Shown: positions 25,142 through 36,145 of the stretch, one piece after another
How positions within the stretch are numbered: position 1 is the first letter of the stretch
How the letters are laid out: each line of letters begins with the position of its first letter
Assembly: GCA_027422505.1 (NCBI GenBank)
Contig: JAPQWV010000012.1
Span: 24,195,501-24,259,500 of the forward strand
DNA: 64,000 nt
Reading direction: 5' to 3'
Origin: Craterostigma plantagineum
Lineage: Eukaryota > Streptophyta > Magnoliopsida > Lamiales > Linderniaceae
Position numbers and translations under genes: made by a program
Notes under the pieces: generated by a model
The model's input: the letters and a program-made list of their open reading frames with translations, nothing else
Database searches by the model: none
Told to the model about the DNA's origin: nothing

Positions 25142-26830
25142 AATCAAGGAACTTGGTGGTTTAAATACATCAAATCGTATATTTCCATGATTTTTATTCC
25201 TCCACAACCGAAAAAAACAACTTTTATTTACAAAATTATTCGATCATTAATATGGTACAGATAATATATTATCTAGTATCAATACGACATAATGTGGTAT
25301 CGTTTCGATGTTTATTGTTACCAGGACAGTATAAATGGTATGACATACATGTGATGTGGTATCATATAAAGATGGTGAGACCATATTCATTGACGGATCA
25401 TGAAGCTTCTGGAATGTTCCTTATTTTTCGTTTTACATTACGCTGAAGTGTTATATTTTACATGTGTTTTGGTATGGTACAAATATTGATCAATATTCAT
25501 TGATCGATCATGAAGCTTCTGGAATGTTCTTTATTTTTTGTTATGAGTGTTCGTTATGTGGTATCAAAAACGTGTAAGTGGTATAATTTTGCTAAGATGA
25601 GGTACAATAGTGGCATGAAGTGGTATAGTTTTGGGCGGGAACTATTATGTAATAAGCAATTCACTTTATTTTGGGCGGGAAAGCTAAATCTCATCATTAT
25701 TGTGGGCGGGAACTTTTATGTAGTATGTATTCATGTAAAATGTGGTACCAGAAACGCAATATGTGTTACAGATTACGATTTTCGTGCTAGGGTATCCAGT
25801 TTTATGTTTTAGAGTATCGGGTCTTAGGATAAACGTTTGCGGGGTTACGGTTAAGGGTTTATTATCATAAGATTTGTTATTTATTGACGTATAATGTTGG
25901 TTAGGATACATTTGTTGTAATTCATAATGACAAATATCAATGTGATGTAAATATAGTTGTCTAGGATTTGCATTGGTGTACATTTTACATGATCCAAACC
26001 TCATTACTTGACTACTTACATCATATATGCATAAACGTGACAAAATCAAGGAACTTGGTGGTTTAAATACATCAATTCATATATTTCCATGTTTTTTATT
26101 CTTCTACAACCGAAAAAACCAACTTCTATTTACGAAATTACTCGAACCATTATATTGTACAGATCTGGTATTACAACGAGTTAATGTGGTATTATTTCGT
26201 AATGTTTTGTTACCAGAATAGTATAAATGATTATCAAAATATTATTAAGTGGTATAATTTACATGTGATGTGGTATCATATAAAGATGGAGAGACCATAT
26301 TCACTGACGGCCCATGAAGCTTCTGGAATGTTCTTATTTTTTGTTATGAATGTAGTATAAATTGGTACTAAAATACGCTGAAGTGGTATAATTTACATGT
26401 GATGTGGTATTATGTAGTATATATTCCTGTAATAATGTGGTACCATAAACACTTTATGTGTTATAGATTGCGGTTTATGCGCTAGGGTTTCCAGTTTTTT
26501 GGTTTAGAGAATCGGATCTTAGGGTAAACTGCTTCGGGATTACGATTAAAGGTTTATTCTCGTAAGATTTGTTCTATGATTGACGTATAATGTTGTTTAG
26601 GATACATTTGTTGTAATTCATAATGGTAAATATCAATGTGATGTAAATATAGTTGTCTACGATTTGCATTAGTATACATTTCACATAATCAAAACCTCAT
26701 TACTTGACTACTTACATCATATTTGCATAAAACATAACAAAATCAAGGAACTTCGTGGATTATACATCAAATCATATATTTCCATGATTTCTATTCTTCG
26801 ACACCGAAAAGACCAACTTTTATTTACGAA
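25142..26830 (+). repeat. Long tandem units (about 0.7-0.9 kb) inside the Mutator-like element
   Basis: The block AATCAAGGAACTTGGTGG followed by TATATTTCCATG begins at about 25142, 26044 and 26741, so units are about 900 and 700 bp. Each unit carries GGTAC/GGTAT boxes and ATAATGTTGGTTAGGATACA-type segments. The copies are clearly alike but diverged by substitutions and short indels. Confidence 0.75.
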
Positions 26831-27009
26831 ATTATCCGAATCATTAATATGGTACAGATAATATATTATCTAGTATCACTACAACTTAATGTGGTATCGA
26901 TTCGAAATGTATTGTTACCAGGATAGTATAAATTGGTATGAAATTATGCTCAAGTGGTATGGTTTACATGCGATTTGGTATCATATAAAGATGGAGAGGC
27001 ATATTCACT

Positions 27010-28060
27010 GTCGGCCCATGTAGCTTCTGGAATGTTCTTATATTTTGGTATGAAAGGAGTATAAATTGGTACAAAATCATACTGAAGTGGTACAGTTTAC
27101 ACGTGATGTGGTGTCATATAAAGATGGAGAGACATATTCACTGTCGGCCATGTAGCTTCTGGAATGTTCTTATATTTTGGTATGAAAGGAGTATAAATTG
27201 GTACAAAATTATGCTGAAGTGGTACAGGTTACACGTGATGTGGTATCATATAAAGATGGAGAGGCATATTCAATGTCGGTCCATGTAGCTTCTGGAATGT
27301 TCTTATATTTTGGTATGAAAAGAGTATAAATTGGTACTAAATCATGCTGAAGTGGTATAATTTACATGTAATGTGGTATCATATAAAGATGGTGAGACCA
27401 TATTCATACGAAGCTTCTGGAATGTTCTTTATTTTCTGTTATGAATGGCATATAAATTGGTACCAGATTACGCTGAAGTGGTATAATTTACATGTGTTTT
27501 GGTATGGTATAAATATTGATCCATATTCATTGACGGATCATGAAGCTTCTGGAATGTTCTTTATTTTCTGTTATGAATGGCGTATAAATTGGTACGACTA
27601 TAGTATAAAGTGGTATAACTTACATGAGTTTTGGTATGGTATAAATATGACGAAGCAGGTTTGAGGAGCATGAAGCTTCTGGAATGATCCTTTTTTTGGT
27701 ATGATTGGAGTATGAAGTGGTACAAAACGATGCTAAAGTGGTATAACTTACATGTGATTTGGTATGGTATAAATATGACGAAACATGTTTGACGGAGCAT
27801 GAAACTTCTGGAATGATATTTTATTTTTGGTATGAATGGAGTATGAAGTGGTACAAAACTATGCTGAAGTGGTATAACTTACATGAGTTTTGGTATGGTA
27901 TACATATGACGAAGCAGGTTTGAGGAGCATGAAACTTCTGGAATGTTTCTATTTTCTGTTACGAGTGGAGTATAAATTGGTACCAGAATATACTTAAGTG
28001 GTATAATTTACATATGATGTGGTATTTTATAGCTGAGACGGTAATAGGCCCATGGAGCTG
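27010..28060 (+). repeat. Tandem array with a period near 130 bp, about eight units
   Basis: GCTTCTGGAATG (or CTTCTGGAATG) recurs near 27022, 27153, 27288, 27412, 27544, 27674, 27803 and 27932, spaced 124-135 bp. Each unit has AGTGGTAYA, a TTACATG step and GTGGTATCATATAAAGATGG or a variant. Isolated units of the same kind occur at about 25404, 25514 and 26318. The spacing is not a constant multiple of three, so this is not a coding repeat. Confidence 0.8.
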
Positions 28061-28806
28061 AAATAATCTTATTTTTTGTTACGAATATAGTATAAATTGT
28101 TACCAGTATATTATTAGGTGGTATGATTTACATGTTATGTGGTATGAAAATAGAACTAGTTCAAAACGCAAAAAACAAAAGCAGAACCATCATTCAAAAC
28201 ACCAAAAGTGCTAAACACAGTCAAACCACAAGCAGAGCCATCATTCAACGCTGTTGTTCTTCCCAGCAACTTTCTTCTCCTTCTTCCGGCCACTTTCTTG
28301 GCGATCGACGGGGTTCTTCTTCGAAATCGCAAGATTCGTCGATGAAGTGTCGAAATCGGTCGGGTTTCGTCGATTAAGGGTTCAGATCGATAGAAAATTC
28401 TTCGGGTTTTCTCAATTAAGGCTGGAAATTTTTAGGGTTTGTGGTACTGGAAATCAATTTTAGTCTCAACATCGTATTACAGATTATTTTTTTAATACCA
28501 CTTCAATCAGAATATATACCACTAAAATAGATTTATATACCACTTAATACACGTGAAGATTTAAGTCTAAAAAGTTTGATGAAATTACTGCAAAAAGTAA
28601 GGGTAAACAAGTCTTTTCCGCCTGAATTGGTCCTTTTTCCTAACGTAACTATTTGATGGGTCCTTCTCCCTATTGAAAATACTAAAAGAGCCTGAAACCT
28701 ACACTAAATTGTTAAAGGGGCCTGAAATCTAGTTTACCCTTCAAAATTACGTCCATTCCAAATTTGTCCATTTTAAGAGTCAAATAAGCTAATACTTCTC
28801 GGGAAA

Positions 28807-28896
28807 GTACATACTTCAATAACATATGTACTACATGCAAATTTTAATGTACTTGTTTTCACCGTAATAAATGATTTTGCACTACTACATATGTAC
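28807..28896. promoter_or_regulatory. Cluster of four GTAC cores upstream of the copper transporter gene
   Basis: GTAC occurs at 28807-28810, 28828-28831, 28849-28852 and 28893-28896, i.e. 140-229 bp before the start codon at 29036. GTAC is the core of plant copper-response elements bound by SPL7-type SBP proteins, which activate COPT genes under copper shortage. The clustering is seen directly; the function is inferred. Confidence 0.5.
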
Positions 28897-29035
28897 TCTC
28901 TCAAATTAATGATCCCCAACCAACCTTAGCACAATCCTCGTATTTGTCACCGAACATCCATCTATATCTCTACCAAGCAAACAAAAACGCTCCCAATAAA
29001 AAAAGATTAGAAAAAAAAAAGAAAAAAAATTCACA

Positions 29036-29500
29036 ATGAACCACGACGGCCACATGCGCGGCGGAGGAGGGGCGTCGGCGAACGGCACCGCCGCCGGGCA
29101 CCACCACATGATGATGCATATGTCTTTCTTCTGGGGAAAGAACGCCGTGATACTATTTCCCAACTGGCCCGGCGAGGACAACCTCGGAATGTACGTCTTA
29201 GCTCTGGCGGCGGTGTTTCTGACGGCCGTCTCCGTCGAGTGGCTCTCTCACGGAAGGAGGACGGCGGCGACGGAGGAGGAGGAGCCGCCGACGCGTTGCA
29301 AGAGTTTGGCGGCGACGGCGCTTTACGCCGTCAGGATTGGGCTGGCGTACATGGTGATGCTCGCCGTCATGTCGTTCAACGCCGGCGTGTTTTTGGTGGC
29401 CGTCGCCGGACATGGGCTGGGCTTTTTCTTGTTTGGGAGTAGGGTATTCGTCGGCAAGGATAATAATGTGATTAATGGAGGGACTGATTATCATTGCTGA
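29036..29500 (+). CDS. CTR/COPT-type copper transporter
   Basis: Uninterrupted single exon of 154 aa, a usual size for plant COPT1/2/6-like proteins. The N-terminus has a Gly-rich start and a His/Met cluster (GHHHMMMHMSFFWGK) for Cu(I) capture. Three membrane segments follow: one at residues about 43-62 (MYVLALAAVFLTAVSVEWL), one at about 99-117 containing the MxxxM signature (MLAVM), and one at about 119-138 with GxxxG-like spacing (GHGLGFFLFG). The family forms trimeric Cu(I) pores at the plasma membrane or vacuole. The ATG follows an A-rich leader and is the first in-frame one. The coding region is much more GC-rich than its surroundings. Four GTAC cores lie just upstream. Confidence 0.92.
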   Translation: MNHDGHMRGGGGASANGTAAGHHHMMMHMSFFWGKNAVILFPNWPGEDNLGMYVLALAAVFLTAVSVEWLSHGRRTAATEEEEPPTRCKSLAATALYAVRIGLAYMVMLAVMSFNAGVFLVAVAGHGLGFFLFGSRVFVGKDNNVINGGTDYHC

Positions 29501-29554
29501 TTTATTAATTTGTTAAATGGAGAGAGAGAGATTATGTTGTCGTTCTGTGCACAG

Positions 29555-29556
<2 letters not shown>

Positions 29557-29584
<28 letters not shown>
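29557..29584 (+). repeat. Poly-T tract
   Basis: 28 consecutive T residues shortly after the copper transporter stop codon. It is not assignable to a retroposon from what is visible. Confidence 0.8.
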
Positions 29585-29588
<4 letters not shown>

Positions 29589-29826
29589 CCCTGGAGTATC
29601 CCCACTCAACCAGCTATGGGCTTTACGCCGCACATTCCGGGGATGGGACTAGATCTCCAGGGGCTAGGTAAACACGCCCCAAATTTATCTCCACTTGTTT
29701 TTGGCACATCAAATTATTTCTCTTTCTCTCTCCTATTATTACACTACACCCAATCATTCAGCCTTGGGAAATGACTTGTAAAATGCAGTTAATTTTAGCT
29801 TATCCACACTTAATTTTAAGTGAAAA

Positions 29827-30115
29827 TTAAGTTTCATGCCTAAAAACATGTCTAGGTTTCAAACCTATGTCAGAAAATTCATAGTTTTAAGGATCCAATT
29901 TTTATGAAATTTAGAGATAAGGACCTAAATTTACGCAAGTGTTATGCAGTGTACATAAACTGATATCGGAGATCCATGAAGTGGTACTATAGATCCATGA
30001 AGTGGTACTGGTGAATAGTGAAGTGGTACAACAGAACACTTAAGTGTTTTTGCATAAACCGGATCCTTAAAACTATGAATTTTTTGACAGTCCTAAAAAG
30101 TTAAATGAAACTTAA
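29827..30115. mobile_element. Small fold-back element carrying AGTGGTAC boxes
   Basis: The left arm (TTAAGTTTCAT ... AAATTCATAGTTTTAAGGAT, ending about 29894) is repeated inverted on the right (GGATCCTTAAAACTATGAAT ... ATGAAACTTAA). Between the arms are three copies of AGTGGTAC in about 45 bp (29990-30035). I could not find a convincing target duplication, so the superfamily is open; the box links it to 24090-28739. Confidence 0.65.
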
Positions 30116-30310
30116 CATGGGACCTGGATTGTAAATGGCCCAATTTCAAATAAAAAAAACTCTAATTTACTCTTTTACGTCGGGTATCCCATGCGTCACA
30201 TACTCGAATAATGAGACTAAATTGAATTAGAAATCTTACGTTGGATAGTCTATATAAGCTCAACTATTAGGTCATCCTTTGTGAGAATATGCTAACTACA
30301 TTCATATTTC

Positions 30311-30598
30311 TGTTATAAAAATCTTATTGTGATTAATATTTATATTATGATAATATAATTATAGATAGAAATATTTAGAGAGAGGAAGTATGAATAATTT
30401 CAATATTTGGTGTATTTTTACAATACAACTCAAGGTCCTATTTATAGACAAATTTCACAAATTACAACCACAAAATAAAATATTACATTTTCATAAAATA
30501 ATCACAACTAATTCATAATCTCATCTATCACATTCTAATTTAACCACTCCATATACATCCACTCCAATATTTAATAAGTACTCCAATATTTCATAATA
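30311..30598 (-). repeat. LTR (3' side of the minus-strand Copia element)
   Basis: 288 bp, matching 35465-35754 with scattered substitutions and small indels. On the minus strand it runs from TATTATGAAAT to ATAACA. Confidence 0.85.
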
Positions 30599-31079
30599 CT
30601 CCCCCGTGGATGTATATTCAGGAATATGCCTCGTTAAAACCTTACTAGGAAAAATCCAGTGGGATAAAAACCTAGTGAAGGAAAAAGAGTACATAATCCT
30701 TTGTTACGCTTTCATGTGTTGCCTCATTAAAAAAAAAAACTATACTGGGAAAACCACAGCGAAGGAAAAAAGAGTGCACGCGTATTTTCTCCCCCTGATG
30801 ATATTATCATTTCAAATCTCGAAGTCTTCGAATGCCAATTGAATATATCAATTTTCTAAATATTATTGGGGAAAATGCTTTCGTAAACAAATTTGCAAGA
30901 CTTTCGCTAGATCGCACTTGTTGTACATCAATATTCCCATTTTTCTCCAACTCGTGTGTAAAGAAAAATTTAGGAGAAATATGTTTTGTTTTATCTCCTT
31001 TAGTATATCCTTCCTTTAATTGTGCAATACAACCACATTATCTTCATATAATATCGTTGGAAGTAACTTTTCAGACAAT

Positions 31080-34000
31080 AGACCACAAGTATGTTGTATA
31101 TGCATAATTATCGATCGCAACCAAAATATATTCTCGGCTAGCTTCATGAATTGCTAATATTTCAGCGTGATTAGATGAAGTAGCCGTTAAACTTTGTTTA
31201 ACCGATCGCCATGAAATGGCAGTTCCTCCATACGTAAGTAAATAACCAGTTTGCGATCGAGCATTATGTGGGTCGGATAAAAATCCAGCATCTGCATACC
31301 CAATTAAATCTACTTTCATCTCATTAGAGTAGAACAATCCCATATTGGTTGTTCCTTTAAGGTATCGAAATATTCTTTTAACTCCGTTCCAATGTCTACG
31401 AGTTGGCGAAGAACTGTATCTTGCCAATAAATTTACAGCAAATGCTATATCAGGTCGCGTATGACTCGTAAGATACATTAGCGCTCCAATAACACTAAGA
31501 TATGGTACTTCAGGACCAAGTAGCTCTTCATCATTTTCACGTGGTCTGAATGGATCTTTATTCACGTCTAACGATCAATCATCGGAGTATCCAATGGATG
31601 GGCTTTGTCCATGTAAAACCTTTTCAATACCTTTTTCGTATAAGTTTCTTGATGTACAAATATCCTATTGTTTAAATATTCAATTTGCAGTCCGAGACAA
31701 AATTTTATTTTTCCGAGATCTTTCATTTCGAACTCCCTTTTTAAGCAATCAACAGCTTTTGATAACTCTCCAGGAGTTCCAATTATGTTGATATCATCAA
31801 CGTAAACTGCTATAATGACAAACTCATTTTTAGATCCTTTCATGAATATACAAGGGCAAGTTTGATCATTTTTATGCCATTCTTTCACTAAAAAATCCCT
31901 TAGGCGATTATACACATACACCCAGACTGCTTTAATCCATAAAACGATTTATTAAGTTTAATTGAGTACTCATTTCGTGGCCCTGAATTTTTAGGTAATT
32001 TGAATCCCTCGGGAAGCTTCATATATATATATATCACTGTCAAGAGATCCAAATAAATAAGCAGTTACAACATCCATAAGACGCATATCGAGTCCTTCTC
32101 GTACTGCCAAATTAATTAGATAACGAAAAGTAGTTGCGTCCACCACAGGAGAATACGTCTCCTCATAATCAATATCAGGTCTTTGCGGAAAACCTTCTGC
32201 AACAAGCCGTGCTTTGTATCTCGTAATTTCACCATTTTCATTTTGCTTTCTAACGAAAACACATTTATAGCCAACTGACTTTACATTTTCTGGTATGCGG
32301 ACTACAGGTCCGAAAACTTTTCGTTTCTCAAGTGACTTTAATTCCTGCCTCGATTGTATCTTTCCATTTTGGCCAATCATTTCTTTGTCTGCATTCTTGT
32401 ACAGACCTTGGTTCATGATCCTCATTCTCATTAATCTCGTTCATTTCATGTAGTGCTACGTTAAATGAGAACAGATCGTCAACGTTGGCTTCGTCTCGGT
32501 TCTATTTGATTCCATTCTGCGCATAGTTTATGGAGATCTCTTCATTATCATTATTTTCAAAAATTTCAGAACTTTCAGGTACCTGAGTTTTATTATCAAC
32601 ATTTATGCCCGTCGACTCTTCTTTTGTCGATAAATCCTCGATTGGACCATTCTTATTATTTACTCCTTTTCTTTTTCGAGGATTTTTATCTTTGGAACCG
32701 ATGGCCTACCACGCTTAAGTTGTGGATTAGGCTCGATATCATTCTTTGTATGTTCTAAAGAAACATCAATTTTTGCAGGAGCATTGACAGCTGGTATATG
32801 TGACTTAGTCACCCTTTTAAGGTCAGTAAAGCTATTTGGCAGTTGATAGCTAAATAAATGAATTATCTTTTGAACTTCTAGTTCAGATTCGTTCGTTCGA
32901 GGATCATAATTATTTAATGATAAGTCATTCCAACTAATATTCTTTTCCAGCTATTTCTTTTCTCCCCCTAATGTCGGAAAATTTGTTTCATCAAAATGAC
33001 AATCGGCAAATCTAGGCATAAATAAATCTCCCGTTAAAGGTTCTAAATATTTTATTATAGATGGAGATTCAAATCCGACATATATTCCCAACCTCCTTTG
33101 AGGTCCCATCTTTGTGCGTTGTGGTGACGCAATTGGAACATATACCGAACATCTAAAAATTCTTAGATGGGAAATATCTGGTCCTGACCATAAACCATTT
33201 GTAACGGGGAGATATTATGATAACTTGTTGGCCTAATGCGAATTAATGTCGCTGCATGTAATATAGCATGTCCCCAACAAGACGAGGGAAGCTTCGACTC
33301 CATCAATAACGGCCTTGCAATTAATTGCAGACGTTTAATCAATGATTCTGCAAGACCATTTTGCGTATGAACATGTCATGATGCTCAACATCAATAGCGA
33401 TAGACATGCAATAATCATTACATGCCTTGGAAGTAAATTCGCCAGCATTATCTAGGCGTATTTTCTTTATCGAATAATCTGGAAAACGTGCTCTTAATCA
33501 AATCAACTGAGCAAGTAATCTCGAAATGCCACGTTCCTCGTAGATATAGGCATACATGTGATCATCTACTTGATGCATCAATTAATACGATAAAATATTT
33601 AAATGGTCCACATGATGGGTGTATCGGCCCACAAATATCACCATGACGTTCCAAAAATACAATAGATTCATTCTTTACTTTCATTGGTGATGGTCGAATA
33701 ATTAACTTCCCTTTAGAGCAAGCGACAGAAGATAATTCATTAGATTGAAGAATCCTCTGGTTCTTTATCAAATGTCCACGTAATTTTCAATTATCTTTCG
33801 CATCATAATTGAACCGGGATGGCCCAACCGGTCATGCCAAATATTAAATATACTGTTATCGGCAGACTTCTGGTTTGTAACAGCATATGATTCAACTGTT
33901 CTCAGATATGTATAATATAATCCAGAGTCAAATGAAGGTAATATTTCCACAATGCTTTTATCATTCGAAATCACTTTTTCATGTGCAAATATTCTACGCT

Positions 34001-34305
34001 CCCTTTTCCGCTGTCTCAACATGATATCCATTATTTCGAATAGCTTTAAAGCTCAATAAATTTCTTTGAGATTTAGGAGAATATAAGGCATTTTCAATTA
34101 TCGGCCTTGTCCCTTTAGGCAGTAAAACGCTAGCTCTTCCGGAGCCTTCAATTATATTTGTACTACCCGATATAGTAATAACGTTTCTCTTTCATATCAA
34201 GATGATCGAAATATTTCTTATTTCTTAAAATAGTATGAGTCGTCGCACAGTCTGCAAGACATAATTCTCCATTGCACATGCTCGTATCCATTGTATAAAT
34301 ATCCT
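31080..34305 (-). pseudogene. Copia pol remnant (protease to RNase H) with frameshifts and stops
   Basis: Minus strand, in order: a protease/pre-integrase part near 34305-33770 (GELCLADCATTHTIL, HDRLGHPG), an integrase start at 33771-33562 (HGDICGPIHPSCGPF), and a degraded integrase core 33560-32440. Then RT follows in two blocks, 32431-31991 (FGPVVRIPENVKSVGYKCVF, YKARLVAEGFPQ) and 31921-31568 (VYVDDINIIG, the YVDD active site preserved). RNase H is at 31565-31080 (GYADAGFLSDP, SQTGYLLTYGG). Several frameshifts and stops separate the blocks, so it cannot make a polyprotein. Confidence 0.85.
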
Positions 34306-35352
34306 TAACAAATATAAAATGTTATATCATTAATGAATAAAATAACACAAGAAAATTGCATGTATGAGTAGCAAGACATATAAACATTAGTATATATAAA
34401 ATATTTGCATATCTTCCATAATATTCGAATGAATGTTTGATAAATATTAGCCGTGACACCGCCTGATCCGCAATTTTGAGCAACGTCTTGTTTCGAACTT
34501 TCTTCACCTTGAATTATAAAGATCTACGGGATCTTGGTGCGGATAAAGATTCAATAATCGTGACGATAATATTATTCTCGATGGCGGTCTTTACTCAACA
34601 TTTCATTCTCGTTTATTTACCACTTTTTCCTCTTCGGGGAAAATCTTTTGAATATTCACATAATCATACACAACCATACATTCACTTCTGGGAATGTCGT
34701 ACATTCACTTCAAGAAATGTCGTAATCATTCAATCAAAATATCAACCATAATTAATCTTTTATTTTCACGATTCAGATTTGAAGCCAACATATCACAATA
34801 TCGAAAGCAACAAATTCTAAGCTTGCCAAGTTCGACATTATACTATCATAAGATAACAAACATGAGAACACTTAAATCATATAAGATAAATAATCGAAGT
34901 CATAAGATCAAAAAATATATGTAACAACAATAACATAAACAAATAAAATAAATATTGTATTATTCGTTTGTTTAATTTATGTAGGTAATTAAGGTATCCA
35001 AAATCCGTGTCCGCTGTCCAAAGTGCATATTCAAGTCCAAAATCCGTGTCCATAGTCCAAAATATATGTCAATCGTCCATAGTCCATAGTTCGTAGAATA
35101 GGTAACTAATTTAAAGTTGTTTAATAATTTAAACAAATATTATTTTAATTTTGTATTTTATTCTAAAAAAATTCCACACGCCACAAAGATGAATCGGAAT
35201 CTGGACCGTTCACCACAAATGATAATACTCTGCGATACCACTCGACTAGAAGCGTTTTGTTGTATATTTTACCCTTTTTTTTAAAAAAAAAACAATATCT
35301 ATAATAGTGTACGACTAATAATTTTACCGTACATAAAGTTAAAATACCTCAC

Positions 35353-35460
35353 TCGTGAAATTATCTCGACAGAGGTTGATCGTTGCCGGAGAACGCTTGT
35401 GCTAGCTCGTGAAATTATCTCGACGTAGGTTGATCGTTGCCGGAGAGCGCTCGTGCTGAT
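35353..35460 (-). repeat. 54-bp tandem duplication in the leader of the minus-strand Copia element
   Basis: CTCGTGAAATTATCTCGAC followed by GGTTGATCGTTGCCGGAGA starts at 35353 and again at 35407, right beside the primer-site region. The two copies differ at only a few positions. Confidence 0.8.
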
Positions 35461-35464
35461 AACG

Positions 35465-35754
35465 TGTTATAAAAATATTATTGTGATTAATATTTATATT
35501 ATGATAATATAGTTATAGAGAGAAATATTTAGAGAGAGGAAGTATGAATAATTTCAATACTTGGTGTGTTTTTACAATACAACTCAAGGTGCCTATTTAT
35601 AGGCAAATTTCTCAAATTACAACCACAAAATAAAATATCACATTCTCATAAAATAATCACAACTAATTCATAATATCATCTATTCCATTCTAATTTAACC
35701 ACTCCATATACATCCCACTCCAATATTTAATAATTACTCCAATATTTCATAATA
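35465..35754 (-). repeat. LTR (5' side of the minus-strand Copia element)
   Basis: 290 bp; the partner of 30311-30598. The primer-binding region lies just below 35465 on the minus strand. Confidence 0.85.
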
Positions 35755-36027
35755 ATTACAAATATATATGCACATTACAAGCCTTTTAACCGCTCAAACT
35801 GAAATTGACACGTCCACAAACATAATTTGGTGGTATTGAGGGCTGAGGCCTTGGATGGTTTGATTAATTGGCAAATATAGATTGGAGAAGTCAAATAAAC
35901 TATTATAATTTTTTTCCAGTATTTATAATTAGGCTTTGGAAAACCCGTGGTACACGATTTTCAGATATAATAATAGCCCAAAGCCGAGCCCTCGTGGACC
36001 TCGTTGTACAACTATCAATCTTTTTTC

Positions 36028-36034
36028 TATATAT
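36028..36034 (+). promoter_or_regulatory. Putative TATA box of the first UGT gene
   Basis: TATATAT within TTTTTTCTATATATGTAC, about 115 bp upstream of the ATG at 36146. The remaining 35760-36027 is AT-rich with no other feature. Confidence 0.5.
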
Positions 36035-36145
36035 GTACATTGCATTAGTTACTACTAATGTACTAAGATACAAAACAAGTACAAATTTACTTGAGCTTCT
36101 CCGACATCTCCGAAAAAAAACAAGAAATATAAAATCAAAAATCAG

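Larger units (their letters stand above)
24090..28739. mobile_element. 4.65-kb non-autonomous Mutator-like element filled with GGTAT/GGTAC repeats
   Basis: An exact 9-bp target duplication TTCAAAATT flanks it (24081-24089, 28740-28748). The ends are long, imperfect inverted repeats. Left: GGGGACGTTTCATATCAGG, then GGTTCAGGCC and TTTAAGGACC. Inward from the right: GGGTAAACTAGATTTCAGGC, then GGTTTCAGGC and AGAAGGACCC. A 9-bp duplication with long degenerate inverted ends is diagnostic of Mutator-like elements. The interior has no transposase. From about 24640 to 28150 it is dominated by AGTGGTATNN boxes in plus orientation. Near 28485-28550 the same box appears inverted (ATACCACTT). 28190-28450 resembles a plant 5' leader (TTCTTCCGGCC, GGGTTT motifs). 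Confidence 0.8.
30311..35754 (-). mobile_element. Decayed Ty1/Copia retrotransposon
   Basis: Short LTRs (30311-30598 and 35465-35754) begin TGTTATAAAAAT on the plus strand. Flanking pentamers ATTTC (30306-30310) and ATTAC (35755-35759) match at 4 of 5 positions. Read on the minus strand, the leader starts CGTTATCAGCACGAG, and protease, integrase, RT and RNase H remnants follow in Copia order. A CCACGGGGGAG tract sits next to the 30311-30598 LTR as polypurine tract. Gag is missing: only about 1 kb of unreadable DNA lies between leader and protease. Confidence 0.85.

Noticed and set aside
27344..27664. Open frame with periodic KWYNLH and WYHIKM motifs in the GGTAT array
   Set aside because: Unit spacing (124-135 bp) is not a steady multiple of three and frames change between units, so the periodic protein is a by-product of the DNA repeat.
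24641..28550. CRISPR-like array of regularly spaced motifs
   Set aside because: The repeat is only 6-8 bp, spacing varies, and the genome is a plant's.
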